Below, one piece after another: positions 30,201 to 39,144 of a stretch of DNA of 64,000 nucleotides; the stretch's first letter is position 1, and every line of letters begins with the position of its first letter. The DNA is from Alphaproteobacteria bacterium. Lineage in GTDB: Bacteria; Pseudomonadota; Alphaproteobacteria; Micropepsales; Micropepsaceae. A program made the translations under genes and the position numbers. The notes below the pieces were generated by a model. That model was not told the origin of the DNA. It did no database searches and saw only the letters and a program-made list of their open reading frames with translations. Where the stretch lies: the NCBI GenBank assembly GCA_024236055.1, contig JACKLF010000003.1, positions 62,001-126,000 on the forward strand. Direction: 5' to 3'.

Positions 30201-31292
30201 ATGCTATATTACCTGTCGCTGCTCACCCATACCGACCAGCTCGCCTTCTTCCGCCTGTTCGGATATCTGAGCTTCCGCGCCATGGCGGCGGTGGTGACCG
30301 CGCTGGTGATCGCCTTCTGGATCAATCCCATGCTGATCCGCTGGCTGAAGATGAAGCAGGGCAAGGGCCAGCCGATCCGCGCCGACGGTCCCGCCCGTCA
30401 CCTGCTGGAAAAGGCCGGCACGCCCACCATGGGCGGTCTTCTGATCCTGATCCCCTGGCTGGGTTCGACGCTTCTTTGGGCCAGCCTGTCCAACCGCTAT
30501 GTCTGGATCGTGCTGCTGGTCACCGCGGCCTTCGGCCTGCTGGGCTTCATGGATGACTATTATAAAGTGACCAAGCGCACGTCTGACGGGCTTTCGGGCA
30601 AGTCGCGCCTGGCCATCGAGTTCGCCGTCGCCATGCTGGCGACCTGGCTGGTGATGCGGATCGAGGCGCCCAATCTCCAGGGCATGCTGGCGGTGCCCTT
30701 CATCAAGTCGGCGCTGCTGCCCTTCGGCCTGTTCTTCATCCTGATCGGCGGCTGCACCATCGCGGGCGCGGCCAATGCGGTGAACTTCACCGACGGGCTG
30801 GACGGGTTGGCGATCATGCCGGTGCTGATCGCGGCGGCGACCTTCACCCTGATCGTCTATCTGGTCGGCAATGAGCGTTTCGCCACTTATCTGCAACTGC
30901 CCTATGTCGCCGGGTCCGGCGAGCTGGCGGTGTTCCTGGCGGCGCTGATCGGCGCGGGTCTTGGCTTTCTCTGGTACAACGCCCCGCCCGCCGCCATCTT
31001 CATGGGCGATACGGGCTCCCTGCCGCTGGGCGGCGCGCTGGGCGCGGTCGCGGTGGTGGCCAAGCACGAGATCGTGCTGGCGATCGTGGGCGGCCTGTTC
31101 GTGCTGGAAACCGTGTCGGTGATCGTGCAGGTCGTGTCGTTCAAGCTGACCGGCAAGCGGGTTTTCCGCATGGCGCCGATCCATCATCATTACGAGCAGC
31201 TTGGCTGGACCGAGCCCACCATCGTGATCCGTTTCTGGATCGTGGCGGTGGTGCTGGCGCTCCTGGGCCTTGCCACGCTGAAGCTGCGGTGA
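30201..31292 (+). CDS. mraY: phospho-MurNAc-pentapeptide transferase MraY
   Basis: The protein has 363 residues, a polytopic inner-membrane enzyme with about ten helices. It moves phospho-MurNAc-pentapeptide to undecaprenyl phosphate, making lipid I. Family motifs: KAGTPTMGGLLIL, the aspartates in GFMDDYYKVTKR, NFTDGLDGLAIMP, FMGDTGSLPLGGALG and FRMAPIHHHYEQLGW. There is no gap to murF, and murD follows after 4 bp. Confidence 0.96.
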   Translation: MLYYLSLLTHTDQLAFFRLFGYLSFRAMAAVVTALVIAFWINPMLIRWLKMKQGKGQPIRADGPARHLLEKAGTPTMGGLLILIPWLGSTLLWASLSNRYVWIVLLVTAAFGLLGFMDDYYKVTKRTSDGLSGKSRLAIEFAVAMLATWLVMRIEAPNLQGMLAVPFIKSALLPFGLFFILIGGCTIAGAANAVNFTDGLDGLAIMPVLIAAATFTLIVYLVGNERFATYLQLPYVAGSGELAVFLAALIGAGLGFLWYNAPPAAIFMGDTGSLPLGGALGAVAVVAKHEIVLAIVGGLFVLETVSVIVQVVSFKLTGKRVFRMAPIHHHYEQLGWTEPTIVIRFWIVAVVLALLGLATLKLR

Positions 31293-31296
31293 CGCG

Positions 31297-32712
31297 ATGA
31301 TCCCCGCCCGCTCCTTCAAAGGCAAAACCGTCGCGGTCTTCGGACTGGCCCGCACCGGGCTGGGCGCGGTCGCGTCGCTGGCGGCCGGGGGTGCGCGGGT
31401 GATTGCCTGGGACGACTCTTCCGCGGCGCGCGATCTGGGCGGCCAGGCGGGCGCCGAACCCACGCCCTGGCGCGAATGGGACTGGCAGCAGATCGCCGCC
31501 CTGGTGCTGTCGCCCGGCGTGCCGCTGACCCATCCCAAGCCGCACGAGGTGGTGGTTCATGCCAAGCAGGCGGGCGTGCCCGTCATTGGCGATGTTGAAC
31601 TGTTCGCCCGCGAGATTCGTCCCGACCCGGCGGGCAAGGGCCTGGCGCCCGTCATCGCCATCACCGGCACCAACGGCAAGTCCACCACCACCGCGCTGAT
31701 CGGCCATGTCCTGAAGACCTGCGGCTTCGACGTGCAGGTGGGCGGCAATATCGGCAAGTCGGTGCTGGAGCTGGAACAGCCCGGTCCCAAGACCGTCTAT
31801 GTGCTGGAAATGTCCAGTTTCCAGATCGACCTGGCGCCCGGGCTGGTGCCCGATATCGGCGTGCTGTCCAACCTGTCGCCCGATCACCTGGACCGCCACG
31901 GCACGATGGAGAATTACGCCGCCATCAAGGAACGGCTGATGCGCCAGACCGCCCCCCAGGGACAGGTGGTGATCGGCGTCGATGACGATCACAGCGCCGC
32001 GATTTTCACCCGCCTGTCGGGGGCCGGCGGGGCCGCCGCCGTTCCCGTCGCGGTGGGCAAGGTTCTGGGCCGGGGCGTTTTCGTGGTCGATGGCGCGCTT
32101 TATGACGCGCGCAACGGCCGTGCCGCAAAGGTCATGGAGATGGCCGCTGCGCCGCGCCTGCCCGGCGCGCACAACTGGCAGAATGCCGCCCTGGCCTTTG
32201 GCGCGGTGATGCCGCTGGTCGAGGATCGCGCGGCCATCGCCGCCGCCATCGCCTCCTTCCCCGGCCTGGCGCACCGCATGGAAGATGTGGGCGCGCGCGG
32301 CAAGGTGCGCTTCATCAACGATTCCAAGGCCACCAATGCCGACGCCACGGCGCGGGCGCTGGCGGTCTGGCCGGACATTTTCTGGATCGCGGGCGGCAAG
32401 CCCAAGGAAGGTGGGATCGAAAGCCTGTCCGCCTTCTTCCCGCATGTCCGCCGCGCCTATCTGATCGGCGAGGCGGCGGGCGGCTTCGGCCGCACACTGG
32501 ACGGCAAGGTCCCCTATGAAGTGTCGGCCACGCTGGACGTGGCGCTGGCGCGCGCGGCAACCGATGCCGCCAACAGCCCGGCGCCCGCGCCGGTGGTGCT
32601 GCTGTCGCCGGCCTGCGCCTCCTATGACCAGTTCAAGGATTTCGAGCATCGCGGCGATGTCTTCCGCGCGCTGGTGGCGGGCCTGTCGGGCAAGACGGAG
32701 GCGGCGCAATGA
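31297..32712 (+). CDS. murD: UDP-MurNAc-L-alanine:D-glutamate ligase MurD
   Basis: The protein has 471 residues. It adds D-glutamate to UDP-MurNAc-L-Ala. The N-terminal Rossmann-like domain has VAVFGLARTGLGAVASL. The ATP loop is ITGTNGKSTTTALIGHVL, followed by EMSSFQIDL, SPDHLDRHGTMENYAAIKERL and the C-terminal INDSKATNADATARAL. The stop overlaps ftsW (ATGA). Confidence 0.95.
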   Translation: MIPARSFKGKTVAVFGLARTGLGAVASLAAGGARVIAWDDSSAARDLGGQAGAEPTPWREWDWQQIAALVLSPGVPLTHPKPHEVVVHAKQAGVPVIGDVELFAREIRPDPAGKGLAPVIAITGTNGKSTTTALIGHVLKTCGFDVQVGGNIGKSVLELEQPGPKTVYVLEMSSFQIDLAPGLVPDIGVLSNLSPDHLDRHGTMENYAAIKERLMRQTAPQGQVVIGVDDDHSAAIFTRLSGAGGAAAVPVAVGKVLGRGVFVVDGALYDARNGRAAKVMEMAAAPRLPGAHNWQNAALAFGAVMPLVEDRAAIAAAIASFPGLAHRMEDVGARGKVRFINDSKATNADATARALAVWPDIFWIAGGKPKEGGIESLSAFFPHVRRAYLIGEAAGGFGRTLDGKVPYEVSATLDVALARAATDAANSPAPAPVVLLSPACASYDQFKDFEHRGDVFRALVAGLSGKTEAAQ

Positions 32713-33857
32713 TCAACCGCGCCGACAAGGGCAGCTTCGTCGACTGGTGGTTCACCGTCGATCGCGTGGCGCTTCTGCTGATGCTGATGCTGATGGGCAT
32801 CGGTCTGACCCTGGCGGTCGCCGCCAGCCCCGCCGTCACCGGCCGCTACGGCTCGGCCGATTTTCACTTTGCCGCGCGCCAGCTTCTCTATACCACCGCG
32901 GCCATGACCATCCTGGGCGGGAGCTCGCTTCTGACCCTGCGCCAGATCAAGATCGCCGCGGCCATCGTCTTTGCCGGGGCGCTGATCGGCTCGTTCCTGG
33001 TGCTGTTCGTCGGTGCGGACATTCTGGGCGCGCGCCGCGAACTGGACCTGGGGCCCTTTGCCCTGCAGCCGTCCGAATTCCTCAAGCCCAGCTTCGCCAT
33101 CCTGGCCGCCGCCGTGCTGGCCGACCGCGAGCCGCTGGCGATCCCCAAGCCGGTGGTGACCTTCCTGCTGCTGGTCCCGGCGCTTTTGATCCTGATACGC
33201 CAGCCCGATGTCGGCCAGACCGGCCTGCTTCTGTGCCTGTGGGGCGCGATGCTGTTCTTCTGGGGCCTGCCGCTGATGTGGGTGGGCATCATGGCGGGTG
33301 TCACCAGCGTGCTGGGCGTCATCGCCTATGAGGTCTTTCCCCATGTCCATCACCGCGTGGACCAGTTCCTGGGCGAGGACGGGACCGGCTATCAGGCGGG
33401 CCTGGCGCTGAAGGCCTTTGCCCATGGCGGGCTGACCGGCGTGGGGCCGGGCGCGGGCACCATCAAGTACCGCATTCCCGACGTGCATTCCGACTTCATT
33501 TTCGCGGTGGCGGGCGAGGAGTTCGGCTTTGTCCTGTGCGCGCTGATCGCGCTGCTGTTCTGCGCCCTGACCGTGCGGCTGCTGCTGCGTTCGGCGGGCC
33601 AGCGCGAGCCCTTCTGCCAGCTTGCCGGGGCGGGGCTGGCCATCGTCACCGCCGTGCAGGCCTTCATCAATATGGGCGTGGCGGTGTCGCTTTTACCGGC
33701 CAAGGGCATGACCCTGCCGTTCATTTCCTACGGCGGCTCCTCGCTGTTCGCGGTGGCGCTGACGATGGGCTTTGCTTTGGCGGTGACGCGCCAGCGCCCC
33801 AAGATCGGCCGCGACGCCCCGCGCTTCACCCCCCAGGTTCAGGGGGCGCGGGTATGA
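32709..33857 (+). CDS. ftsW: peptidoglycan glycosyltransferase FtsW
   Basis: The protein has 382 residues, a SEDS-family inner-membrane enzyme with about ten helices that polymerises lipid II at the septum with FtsI. Diagnostic segments: LGPFALQPSEFLKPSFAILAA, LIRQPDVGQTGLLLCLWG, the large loop VDQFLGEDGTGYQAGLALKAFAHGGLTGVGPG, and the C-terminal PAKGMTLPFISYGGSSLFAVAL. The cytoplasmic tail is short. Joined to murD and murG by ATGA overlaps. Confidence 0.95.
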   Translation: MINRADKGSFVDWWFTVDRVALLLMLMLMGIGLTLAVAASPAVTGRYGSADFHFAARQLLYTTAAMTILGGSSLLTLRQIKIAAAIVFAGALIGSFLVLFVGADILGARRELDLGPFALQPSEFLKPSFAILAAAVLADREPLAIPKPVVTFLLLVPALLILIRQPDVGQTGLLLCLWGAMLFFWGLPLMWVGIMAGVTSVLGVIAYEVFPHVHHRVDQFLGEDGTGYQAGLALKAFAHGGLTGVGPGAGTIKYRIPDVHSDFIFAVAGEEFGFVLCALIALLFCALTVRLLLRSAGQREPFCQLAGAGLAIVTAVQAFINMGVAVSLLPAKGMTLPFISYGGSSLFAVALTMGFALAVTRQRPKIGRDAPRFTPQVQGARV

Positions 33858-34945
33858 GCCCAAATACGGACAACAAGGTTGTTGTTCTGTCGGCGGGCGG
33901 CACGGGCGGGCATCTGTTCCCGGCCCAGGCGCTTGCGGGCGAGCTGGCGCGGCGCGGGCGGCAGATCGTGGTGATGACCGACAGCCGTTTCGCCAACTAT
34001 GCCACCGCCTTTCCGGGCGCGGCGATCGAAACCGTGCCGTCCTCGCCCTTCAATTCGCTGGCCGCGCCGTTCAAGATTGCCGCGGGCATCGGCATGGCGC
34101 TGGTCAAGCTGATGCGTCTGAAGCCTGCTGCGGTGGTGGGGTTTGGCGGTTATCCGTCGGTGCCGGTGATGCTGGCCGCCTGGCTGGCCGGACGCCCCAC
34201 CGCGATCATCGAACAGAATGCGGTTGTGGGCCGCGCCAACCGGCTGGTGATGAACAGGGTCCGGCTGGTCGCCGCCGCCTTTCCCATCGCCCGCTTTGCG
34301 CCCGCCGATCCGTCCAAGGTCGTGCTGACCGGCAATCCGCTGCGCCCCGAGGTCGAGGAATTGTGGAACCGGCCTTACAATGTGCCCGAAGCGGGCGGGC
34401 CCCTGCGCCTGCTGGTGTTCGGCGGCAGCCAGGGCGCGCGCGCCATGAGCGATGTGGTGCCCGCCGCGCTTTCACGCCTGCCCCATGACATCAAGCTGCG
34501 CCTGTCGGTGGTGCAGCAGTGCCGTCCCGAGGACATCGAGCGGGTGCGCCAGATCTATGCCAATGCCGAGATCCGCGCCGACCTGAAAAGCTTTTTCGAC
34601 GACATGCCCCGGCGCATGGCCGAAACCCACCTGGTCATCGCGCGCTCCGGCGCCGGCACGGTGGCCGAGCTGATGGCGATCGGCCGCCCCGCCATACTGG
34701 TGCCGCTGCCCGGCGCGCTGGACGACAACCAGACCCCCAATGCCGACATTCTGGCCAGGGCGGGCGCGGGCTGGCGCGTGGCCCAGCGCGACTTCACCCC
34801 CGACCTTCTCGCCCAGATGCTGTTGGGCGCCTTCGCCGATCCGCTGGGCCTGGCGCGGCGTGCCGCGCTTGCCCATCAGCTTGCCGTGCCCCATGCCGCC
34901 GCCAACCTGGCCGATGCGGTGGAAAAGATCATGGAGGCGGCGTGA
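33854..34945 (+). CDS. murG: UDP-GlcNAc:lipid I N-acetylglucosaminyltransferase MurG
   Basis: The protein has 363 residues. It adds GlcNAc to lipid I on the inner face of the membrane, giving lipid II. GT-B fold landmarks: the N-terminal LSAGGTGGHLFPAQALAGEL, GFGGYPSVPVMLAAWL, EQNAVVGRANRL, the LVFGGSQGARAMSDVVP loop, and RSGAGTVAELMAIGRPAILVPLP in the nucleotide site. I chose the ATG at 33854, which overlaps the ftsW stop; in-frame upstream sequence lies inside ftsW. Confidence 0.95.
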   Translation: MSPNTDNKVVVLSAGGTGGHLFPAQALAGELARRGRQIVVMTDSRFANYATAFPGAAIETVPSSPFNSLAAPFKIAAGIGMALVKLMRLKPAAVVGFGGYPSVPVMLAAWLAGRPTAIIEQNAVVGRANRLVMNRVRLVAAAFPIARFAPADPSKVVLTGNPLRPEVEELWNRPYNVPEAGGPLRLLVFGGSQGARAMSDVVPAALSRLPHDIKLRLSVVQQCRPEDIERVRQIYANAEIRADLKSFFDDMPRRMAETHLVIARSGAGTVAELMAIGRPAILVPLPGALDDNQTPNADILARAGAGWRVAQRDFTPDLLAQMLLGAFADPLGLARRAALAHQLAVPHAAANLADAVEKIMEAA

Positions 34946-36366
34946 TGGCGACACCCATTACCACCCGCGTGCCGCTGGACATCGGCGCCATTCACTTCAT
35001 CGGCATCGGCGGCATCGGCATGAGCGGCATCGCCGAGATCATGCACAATCTGGGTTACAAGGTTCAGGGTTCGGACGCTGCCGAAAGCGCCAATGTGAAG
35101 CGGCTGCACGGCATGGGCATTGTCGTGCATGTCGGTCACAGCGCCGCCAACCTGAAGGGCGCCCATGCCGTGGTCTATTCGTCCGCGGTCAAGCCCGGCA
35201 ATGTCGAGTTCGACGAGGCCCGCCGCCTGGCCCTGCCGCTGGTGCGCCGCGCCGAGATGCTGGCCGAGATCATGCGGCTGCGTTCGTGCATCGCCATCGC
35301 CGGCACCAACGGCAAGACCACAACCACCACGCTGGTGGCCGCCCTGCTGGATGCGGGCGGGCTGGACCCCACCGTGGTCAATGGCGGCATCATCAACGCC
35401 TATGGCACCAATGCGCGGCTGGGCGCGGGCGAATGGGTGGTGGTGGAGGCCGACGAGAGCGACGGCACCTTCCTGCGCCTGCCCGCCACCGTGGCCGTGG
35501 TGACGAATGAAGACCCGGACCATCTGGATTATTACGGCACCTTCGCCAACATGCGCGACGCCTTCCAGCGCTTCGTGGAGAATGTGCCCTTCTACGGCTT
35601 CGCGGTCCTTTGCACCGATCATCCCGAAGTGCAGGCCATGGTGGGCCGCATCACCGACCGGCGCATGATCACCTATGGCTTCAACTCCCAGGCCGATGCG
35701 CGGGCGGTCAATGTTTCCTTCAGCCAGGGCGCCAGCCATTTCGACATGGTCTTCACCGACCGCCGCGACGGCACCCAGAGCCACCTGACCGGCCTGTCGC
35801 TGCCCATGCCGGGCGAGCACAATGTCCAGAACGCCACCGCCGCCATCGTGGTGGCGCGCGAGCTGGGTGTGCCCGACGATGTGATCGCCAGGGGGCTGGC
35901 CGGCTTCAAGGGTGTGGGCCGGCGCTTCACCAAGGTGGGCACCTTCAACGGCGCCGCGATCATCGACGATTACGCCCACAATCCCTTCAAGATTTCCGCC
36001 GCCATCAAGGCGGCGCGCCAGGCCTATGACGGGCCCATCGTGGCGGTGGTCCAGCCCCATCGCTACAGCCGGTTGCGCGACACCTTCGAACAGTTCGCCA
36101 AATGCCTGAACGATGCCGATGTGGCGGTGATTGCGCCGGTCTATGCGGCGGGCGAGGCGCCCATCGAAGGCATCAGCCGCGACACCTATGCGGAGGCGCT
36201 GCGCGCCCATGGCCATCGCCATGTCCTGACCATCGATGGCGAAGACGATCTGGCTGCCACGGTAAAGCCCTTCCTGAAGCCCGGCGCGGCGGTGGTGGGC
36301 CTGGGCGCGGGTTCGATCACCCACTGGATCGCCAATCTGCAAAAGAAGCTGGAGGCGCTGGGATGA
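34945..36366 (+). CDS. murC: UDP-N-acetylmuramate:L-alanine ligase MurC
   Basis: The protein has 473 residues. It adds the first amino acid, L-alanine. Motifs: HFIGIGGIGMSGIAEIM, the ATP loop IAGTNGKTTTTTLVAALL, VVEADESDGTFLRLPATVAVVTNEDPDHLDYY, MPGEHNVQNATAA, IIDDYAHNPFKISAAI and VVQPHRYSRLRDTFEQF. The ATG at 34945 shares its first base with the murG stop (TGATG). Its stop overlaps murB. Confidence 0.96.
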   Translation: MATPITTRVPLDIGAIHFIGIGGIGMSGIAEIMHNLGYKVQGSDAAESANVKRLHGMGIVVHVGHSAANLKGAHAVVYSSAVKPGNVEFDEARRLALPLVRRAEMLAEIMRLRSCIAIAGTNGKTTTTTLVAALLDAGGLDPTVVNGGIINAYGTNARLGAGEWVVVEADESDGTFLRLPATVAVVTNEDPDHLDYYGTFANMRDAFQRFVENVPFYGFAVLCTDHPEVQAMVGRITDRRMITYGFNSQADARAVNVSFSQGASHFDMVFTDRRDGTQSHLTGLSLPMPGEHNVQNATAAIVVARELGVPDDVIARGLAGFKGVGRRFTKVGTFNGAAIIDDYAHNPFKISAAIKAARQAYDGPIVAVVQPHRYSRLRDTFEQFAKCLNDADVAVIAPVYAAGEAPIEGISRDTYAEALRAHGHRHVLTIDGEDDLAATVKPFLKPGAAVVGLGAGSITHWIANLQKKLEALG

Positions 36367-37262
36367 GCAGCGTCTGCCTGGCCCTGCCGCCGGTGCGTGG
36401 CACTTATACTTATGACGCCCCGATCCGCGATCTGGTCTGGTTCCGGGTGGGCGGCCCGGCGGAGGTGCTGTTCCGCCCTGCCGATGCCGAGGATCTGGCG
36501 ACCTTTCTGGCGGCCAGGCCGCAGGACATGGCTGTGTCGGTGATCGGCGTGGGCTCCAATCTTCTGGTGCGCGACGGCGGTATCCGCGGCGTGGTGGTGC
36601 GCCTGTCGTCCGCCTTCGGGAAAATCGAGGCCCAGGGCCTGCGCGTGCGCGCGGGCGCGGCCGCGCTGGATGCCACGGTTGCGCGCGCCGCCGCCGATGC
36701 CGGGGTCGCGGGGCTGGAGTTCCTGCGCGGGGTGCCGGGCACCATCGGCGGGGCGCTGAAAATGAATGCCGGCTGCTATGGCCGCGAGATCAAGGATGTG
36801 TTCGTCGAGGCCACCGCCATCGACGGCGCGGGCCACAAAATCACGCTGTCGGCTGCCGACATGGGCTTTGCCTATCGCAAATCCGCCGTGCCCGGCGACC
36901 TGATCTTTGTCGAGGCCGTGCTCCAGGGCACGCCCGATGACCCCGTAGCGATCCGCGCGCGGATGGAGGAACTGTCCGCCAACCGCGAGGCCGCCCAGCC
37001 CATCCGCGCCAAGACCGGCGGGTCGACCTTCAAGAATCCGCCCGGCCACAAGGCCTGGCAGCTTGTCGACGAAGCCGGCTGCCGGGGTCTGACCATGGGC
37101 GGCGCCCAGGTCAGCGAGAAGCATACCAATTTCCTGATCAACACCGGGGCTGCGACCGCCGCCGACCTGGAAGCGCTGGGCGAGGAAGTCCGCCGCCGGG
37201 TGAAGGACATGTCCGGCGTGGAACTGGAGTGGGAGATCAAGCGGGTGGGGGTACCGTCATGA
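36363..37262 (+). CDS. murB: UDP-N-acetylenolpyruvoylglucosamine reductase MurB
   Basis: The protein has 299 residues. It is an FAD enzyme that reduces the enolpyruvyl group to make UDP-MurNAc. Type II MurB pattern: WFRVGGPAEVLFRPAD, VIGVGSNLLVRDGGIRGVVV, GLEFLRGVPGTIGGALKMNAGCYG, AKTGGSTFKNPPG with the catalytic serine, and the final glutamate region QVSEKHTNFLINTG. The start overlaps the murC stop (ATGA). In-frame sequence upstream of 36363 belongs to murC read in another frame. Confidence 0.95.
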   Translation: MSSVCLALPPVRGTYTYDAPIRDLVWFRVGGPAEVLFRPADAEDLATFLAARPQDMAVSVIGVGSNLLVRDGGIRGVVVRLSSAFGKIEAQGLRVRAGAAALDATVARAAADAGVAGLEFLRGVPGTIGGALKMNAGCYGREIKDVFVEATAIDGAGHKITLSAADMGFAYRKSAVPGDLIFVEAVLQGTPDDPVAIRARMEELSANREAAQPIRAKTGGSTFKNPPGHKAWQLVDEAGCRGLTMGGAQVSEKHTNFLINTGAATAADLEALGEEVRRRVKDMSGVELEWEIKRVGVPS

Positions 37263-38200
37263 CGGACTTCCGCCGGATTGCCGTGCTGATGGGCGGCCGC
37301 AGTGCGGAGCGTGACGTCAGCCTGTCGTCGGGCCGCGGCGTGCTCAAGGCGCTGGCCGAGGAAGGTTTCGAGCCCGTGGGCATTGATCCGGGCGACGACC
37401 TGATCGCCCAGCTGCGCCAAGCCGCCCCCGACGCGGTGTTCAACGCCCTGCATGGCCGGTTTGGCGAAGATGGCACCGTGCAGGGGATTCTCGAATGGCT
37501 GCAACTGCCGTATACCCATTCGGGTGTGCTTGCTTCGGCCCTCGCCATGCACAAGGAACGGACCAAGGATGTCTATCGCGCCGCCGGGCTGCCGGTGGTG
37601 AAGTCGATCGTCTGCGATCGCCATAAAGCCGCCCAGGGCCACCTGATGGAACCGCCCTATGTCGTCAAGCCGGTCAATGAGGGTTCCAGTGTCGGCATCT
37701 TCATCATCCGCAAAGGCGACAACCGCCCGCCCGCCGAACTGGGCAGCGACACCTGGAACCTTTCCAGCGAGATGATGGTGGAGGAGTTCGTGCCCGGCCG
37801 CGAGCTGACCGTGTCGGTGATCGGCGCCAATCAATTTGGCCCCGCCCGGCCGCTGGGCGTGACCGAGATCACCACCGCGCTGGATTTCTATGACTATGAG
37901 GCCAAGTACGCGCCCGGCGGCTCGGCCCATGTCATTCCCGCCAATGTGCCCGAAAAGATCGCCCACGACTGTATGGAGATGGCGGTCACCGCCCACGAAG
38001 CGCTGGGCTGCCGCGGCGTCAGCCGCACCGATTTCCGCTATGACGATACAGGCGCGGTGCCGCGCCTGATCCTGTTGGAGACCAACACCCAGCCGGGCAT
38101 GACGCCCACCTCGCTGGTGCCCGAACAGGCCGCCCATGTCGGCATGAGCTATGCGCAGCTCTGCCGCTGGATGGTGGAGGACGCCTCATGCGATCGGTGA
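37259..38200 (+). CDS. ddl: D-alanine:D-alanine ligase
   Basis: The protein has 313 residues, an ATP-grasp enzyme that makes the D-Ala-D-Ala used by MurF. Motifs: VLMGGRSAERDVSLSSG, NALHGRFGEDGTVQGILEWL, YVVKPVNEGSSVGIFI, MVEEFVPGRELTVSVIG, CRGVSRTDFRYD and LLETNTQPGMTPTSLVPEQAA. The expected HGxxGEDG is HGRFGEDG here, an acceptable variant. The ATG at 37259 overlaps the murB stop. Its 3' end runs 13 bp into ftsQ. Confidence 0.94.
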   Translation: MTDFRRIAVLMGGRSAERDVSLSSGRGVLKALAEEGFEPVGIDPGDDLIAQLRQAAPDAVFNALHGRFGEDGTVQGILEWLQLPYTHSGVLASALAMHKERTKDVYRAAGLPVVKSIVCDRHKAAQGHLMEPPYVVKPVNEGSSVGIFIIRKGDNRPPAELGSDTWNLSSEMMVEEFVPGRELTVSVIGANQFGPARPLGVTEITTALDFYDYEAKYAPGGSAHVIPANVPEKIAHDCMEMAVTAHEALGCRGVSRTDFRYDDTGAVPRLILLETNTQPGMTPTSLVPEQAAHVGMSYAQLCRWMVEDASCDR

Positions 38201-39144
38201 AGGTGCAGCGCAAATCGCGCGGCAATCCGCGCACCAACGCCGCCCGCGGCACGGCGCGGGCCAGCCGTGAAAAGCCCGCGGCGAGCCGCGCCTTTGGCCG
38301 CCGCACCGAGTTCCGCGACGATCTGTTCGCCCGCGCCGGGCGCAGGGTGAAGGCGGTTTTCACCGGCCCGATGATGCTGATGACCAGCGCGGTCGTGGTG
38401 TTCGCCCTTGTCGCCGCCCTGTTTGCTTCGGGCGCGGTGGGCCGGGGCTTTCGCGCCGTGAACGGCGCCATCAACACCGTCATCGCCGATGCCGGTTTCG
38501 GCATTGCCGAGATTCACATCACCGGCAATGCCCGCACTCCCTATCGCCAGGTGCTGGCGGTACTGGGCATGAAGCCGGGCCAGTCCATCTTCACCGCCGA
38601 CCTGACCGGCGCGCGCGCCCGCCTGGCCCAGCTTGACTGGATCGCCACCGCCGAGGTGCATCGCCGCTATCCCGATGCGATCTTCGTCACCCTGACCGAG
38701 AAGCGTCCCTTTGCCCTGTGGCAGACCCCGCCCGATGCCGGCGGCCAGCGCCAGATCGCCGTGGTCGACCGCGATGGCGGGGTGATCACCACCCAGGGCG
38801 TGGAAAAATTCCGCCGCCTGCCCAAGCTGCTGGGCAAGGGCGCGCCGGCCCATGCCGCCGAGCTGGTGGACGCGGTTCAGGCGCACCGGGCGGTCGCCGC
38901 GCGCACCGCCGCCTATGTCTACCAGTCGGGGCGGCGCTGGAACCTGATTCTGGACGATGGCGTTCTGGTCAAGCTGCCGGAAACCGGCTGGAACAAGCAG
39001 CTGGACGCGCTGGAACGGCTGATCATCGAGGACGCCATTCTGGAACGCGATGTGAGCGAGATCGACCTGCGCTCGCCCACCCACTATTTCTTCGTGCTCA
39101 AGAGCGGCGAGAAAAAACAGCAGGCGCGAGGCAAGGAGACATGA
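38188..39144 (+). CDS. ftsQ: cell division protein FtsQ
   Basis: The protein has 318 residues. It has a basic cytoplasmic N-terminus (about 60 residues rich in R and K), one membrane helix (MMLMTSAVVVFALVAALFA), then a periplasmic POTRA domain (IAEIHITGNARTPYRQVLAVLGMKPGQSIFTADL) and the FtsQ/DivIB domain (LAQLDWIATAEVHRRYPDAIFVTLTEKRPFALWQ). It links FtsL and its partner to the early divisome. The start lies inside the ddl end, and the stop overlaps ftsA (ATGA). Confidence 0.93.
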   Translation: MRSVKVQRKSRGNPRTNAARGTARASREKPAASRAFGRRTEFRDDLFARAGRRVKAVFTGPMMLMTSAVVVFALVAALFASGAVGRGFRAVNGAINTVIADAGFGIAEIHITGNARTPYRQVLAVLGMKPGQSIFTADLTGARARLAQLDWIATAEVHRRYPDAIFVTLTEKRPFALWQTPPDAGGQRQIAVVDRDGGVITTQGVEKFRRLPKLLGKGAPAHAAELVDAVQAHRAVAARTAAYVYQSGRRWNLILDDGVLVKLPETGWNKQLDALERLIIEDAILERDVSEIDLRSPTHYFFVLKSGEKKQQARGKET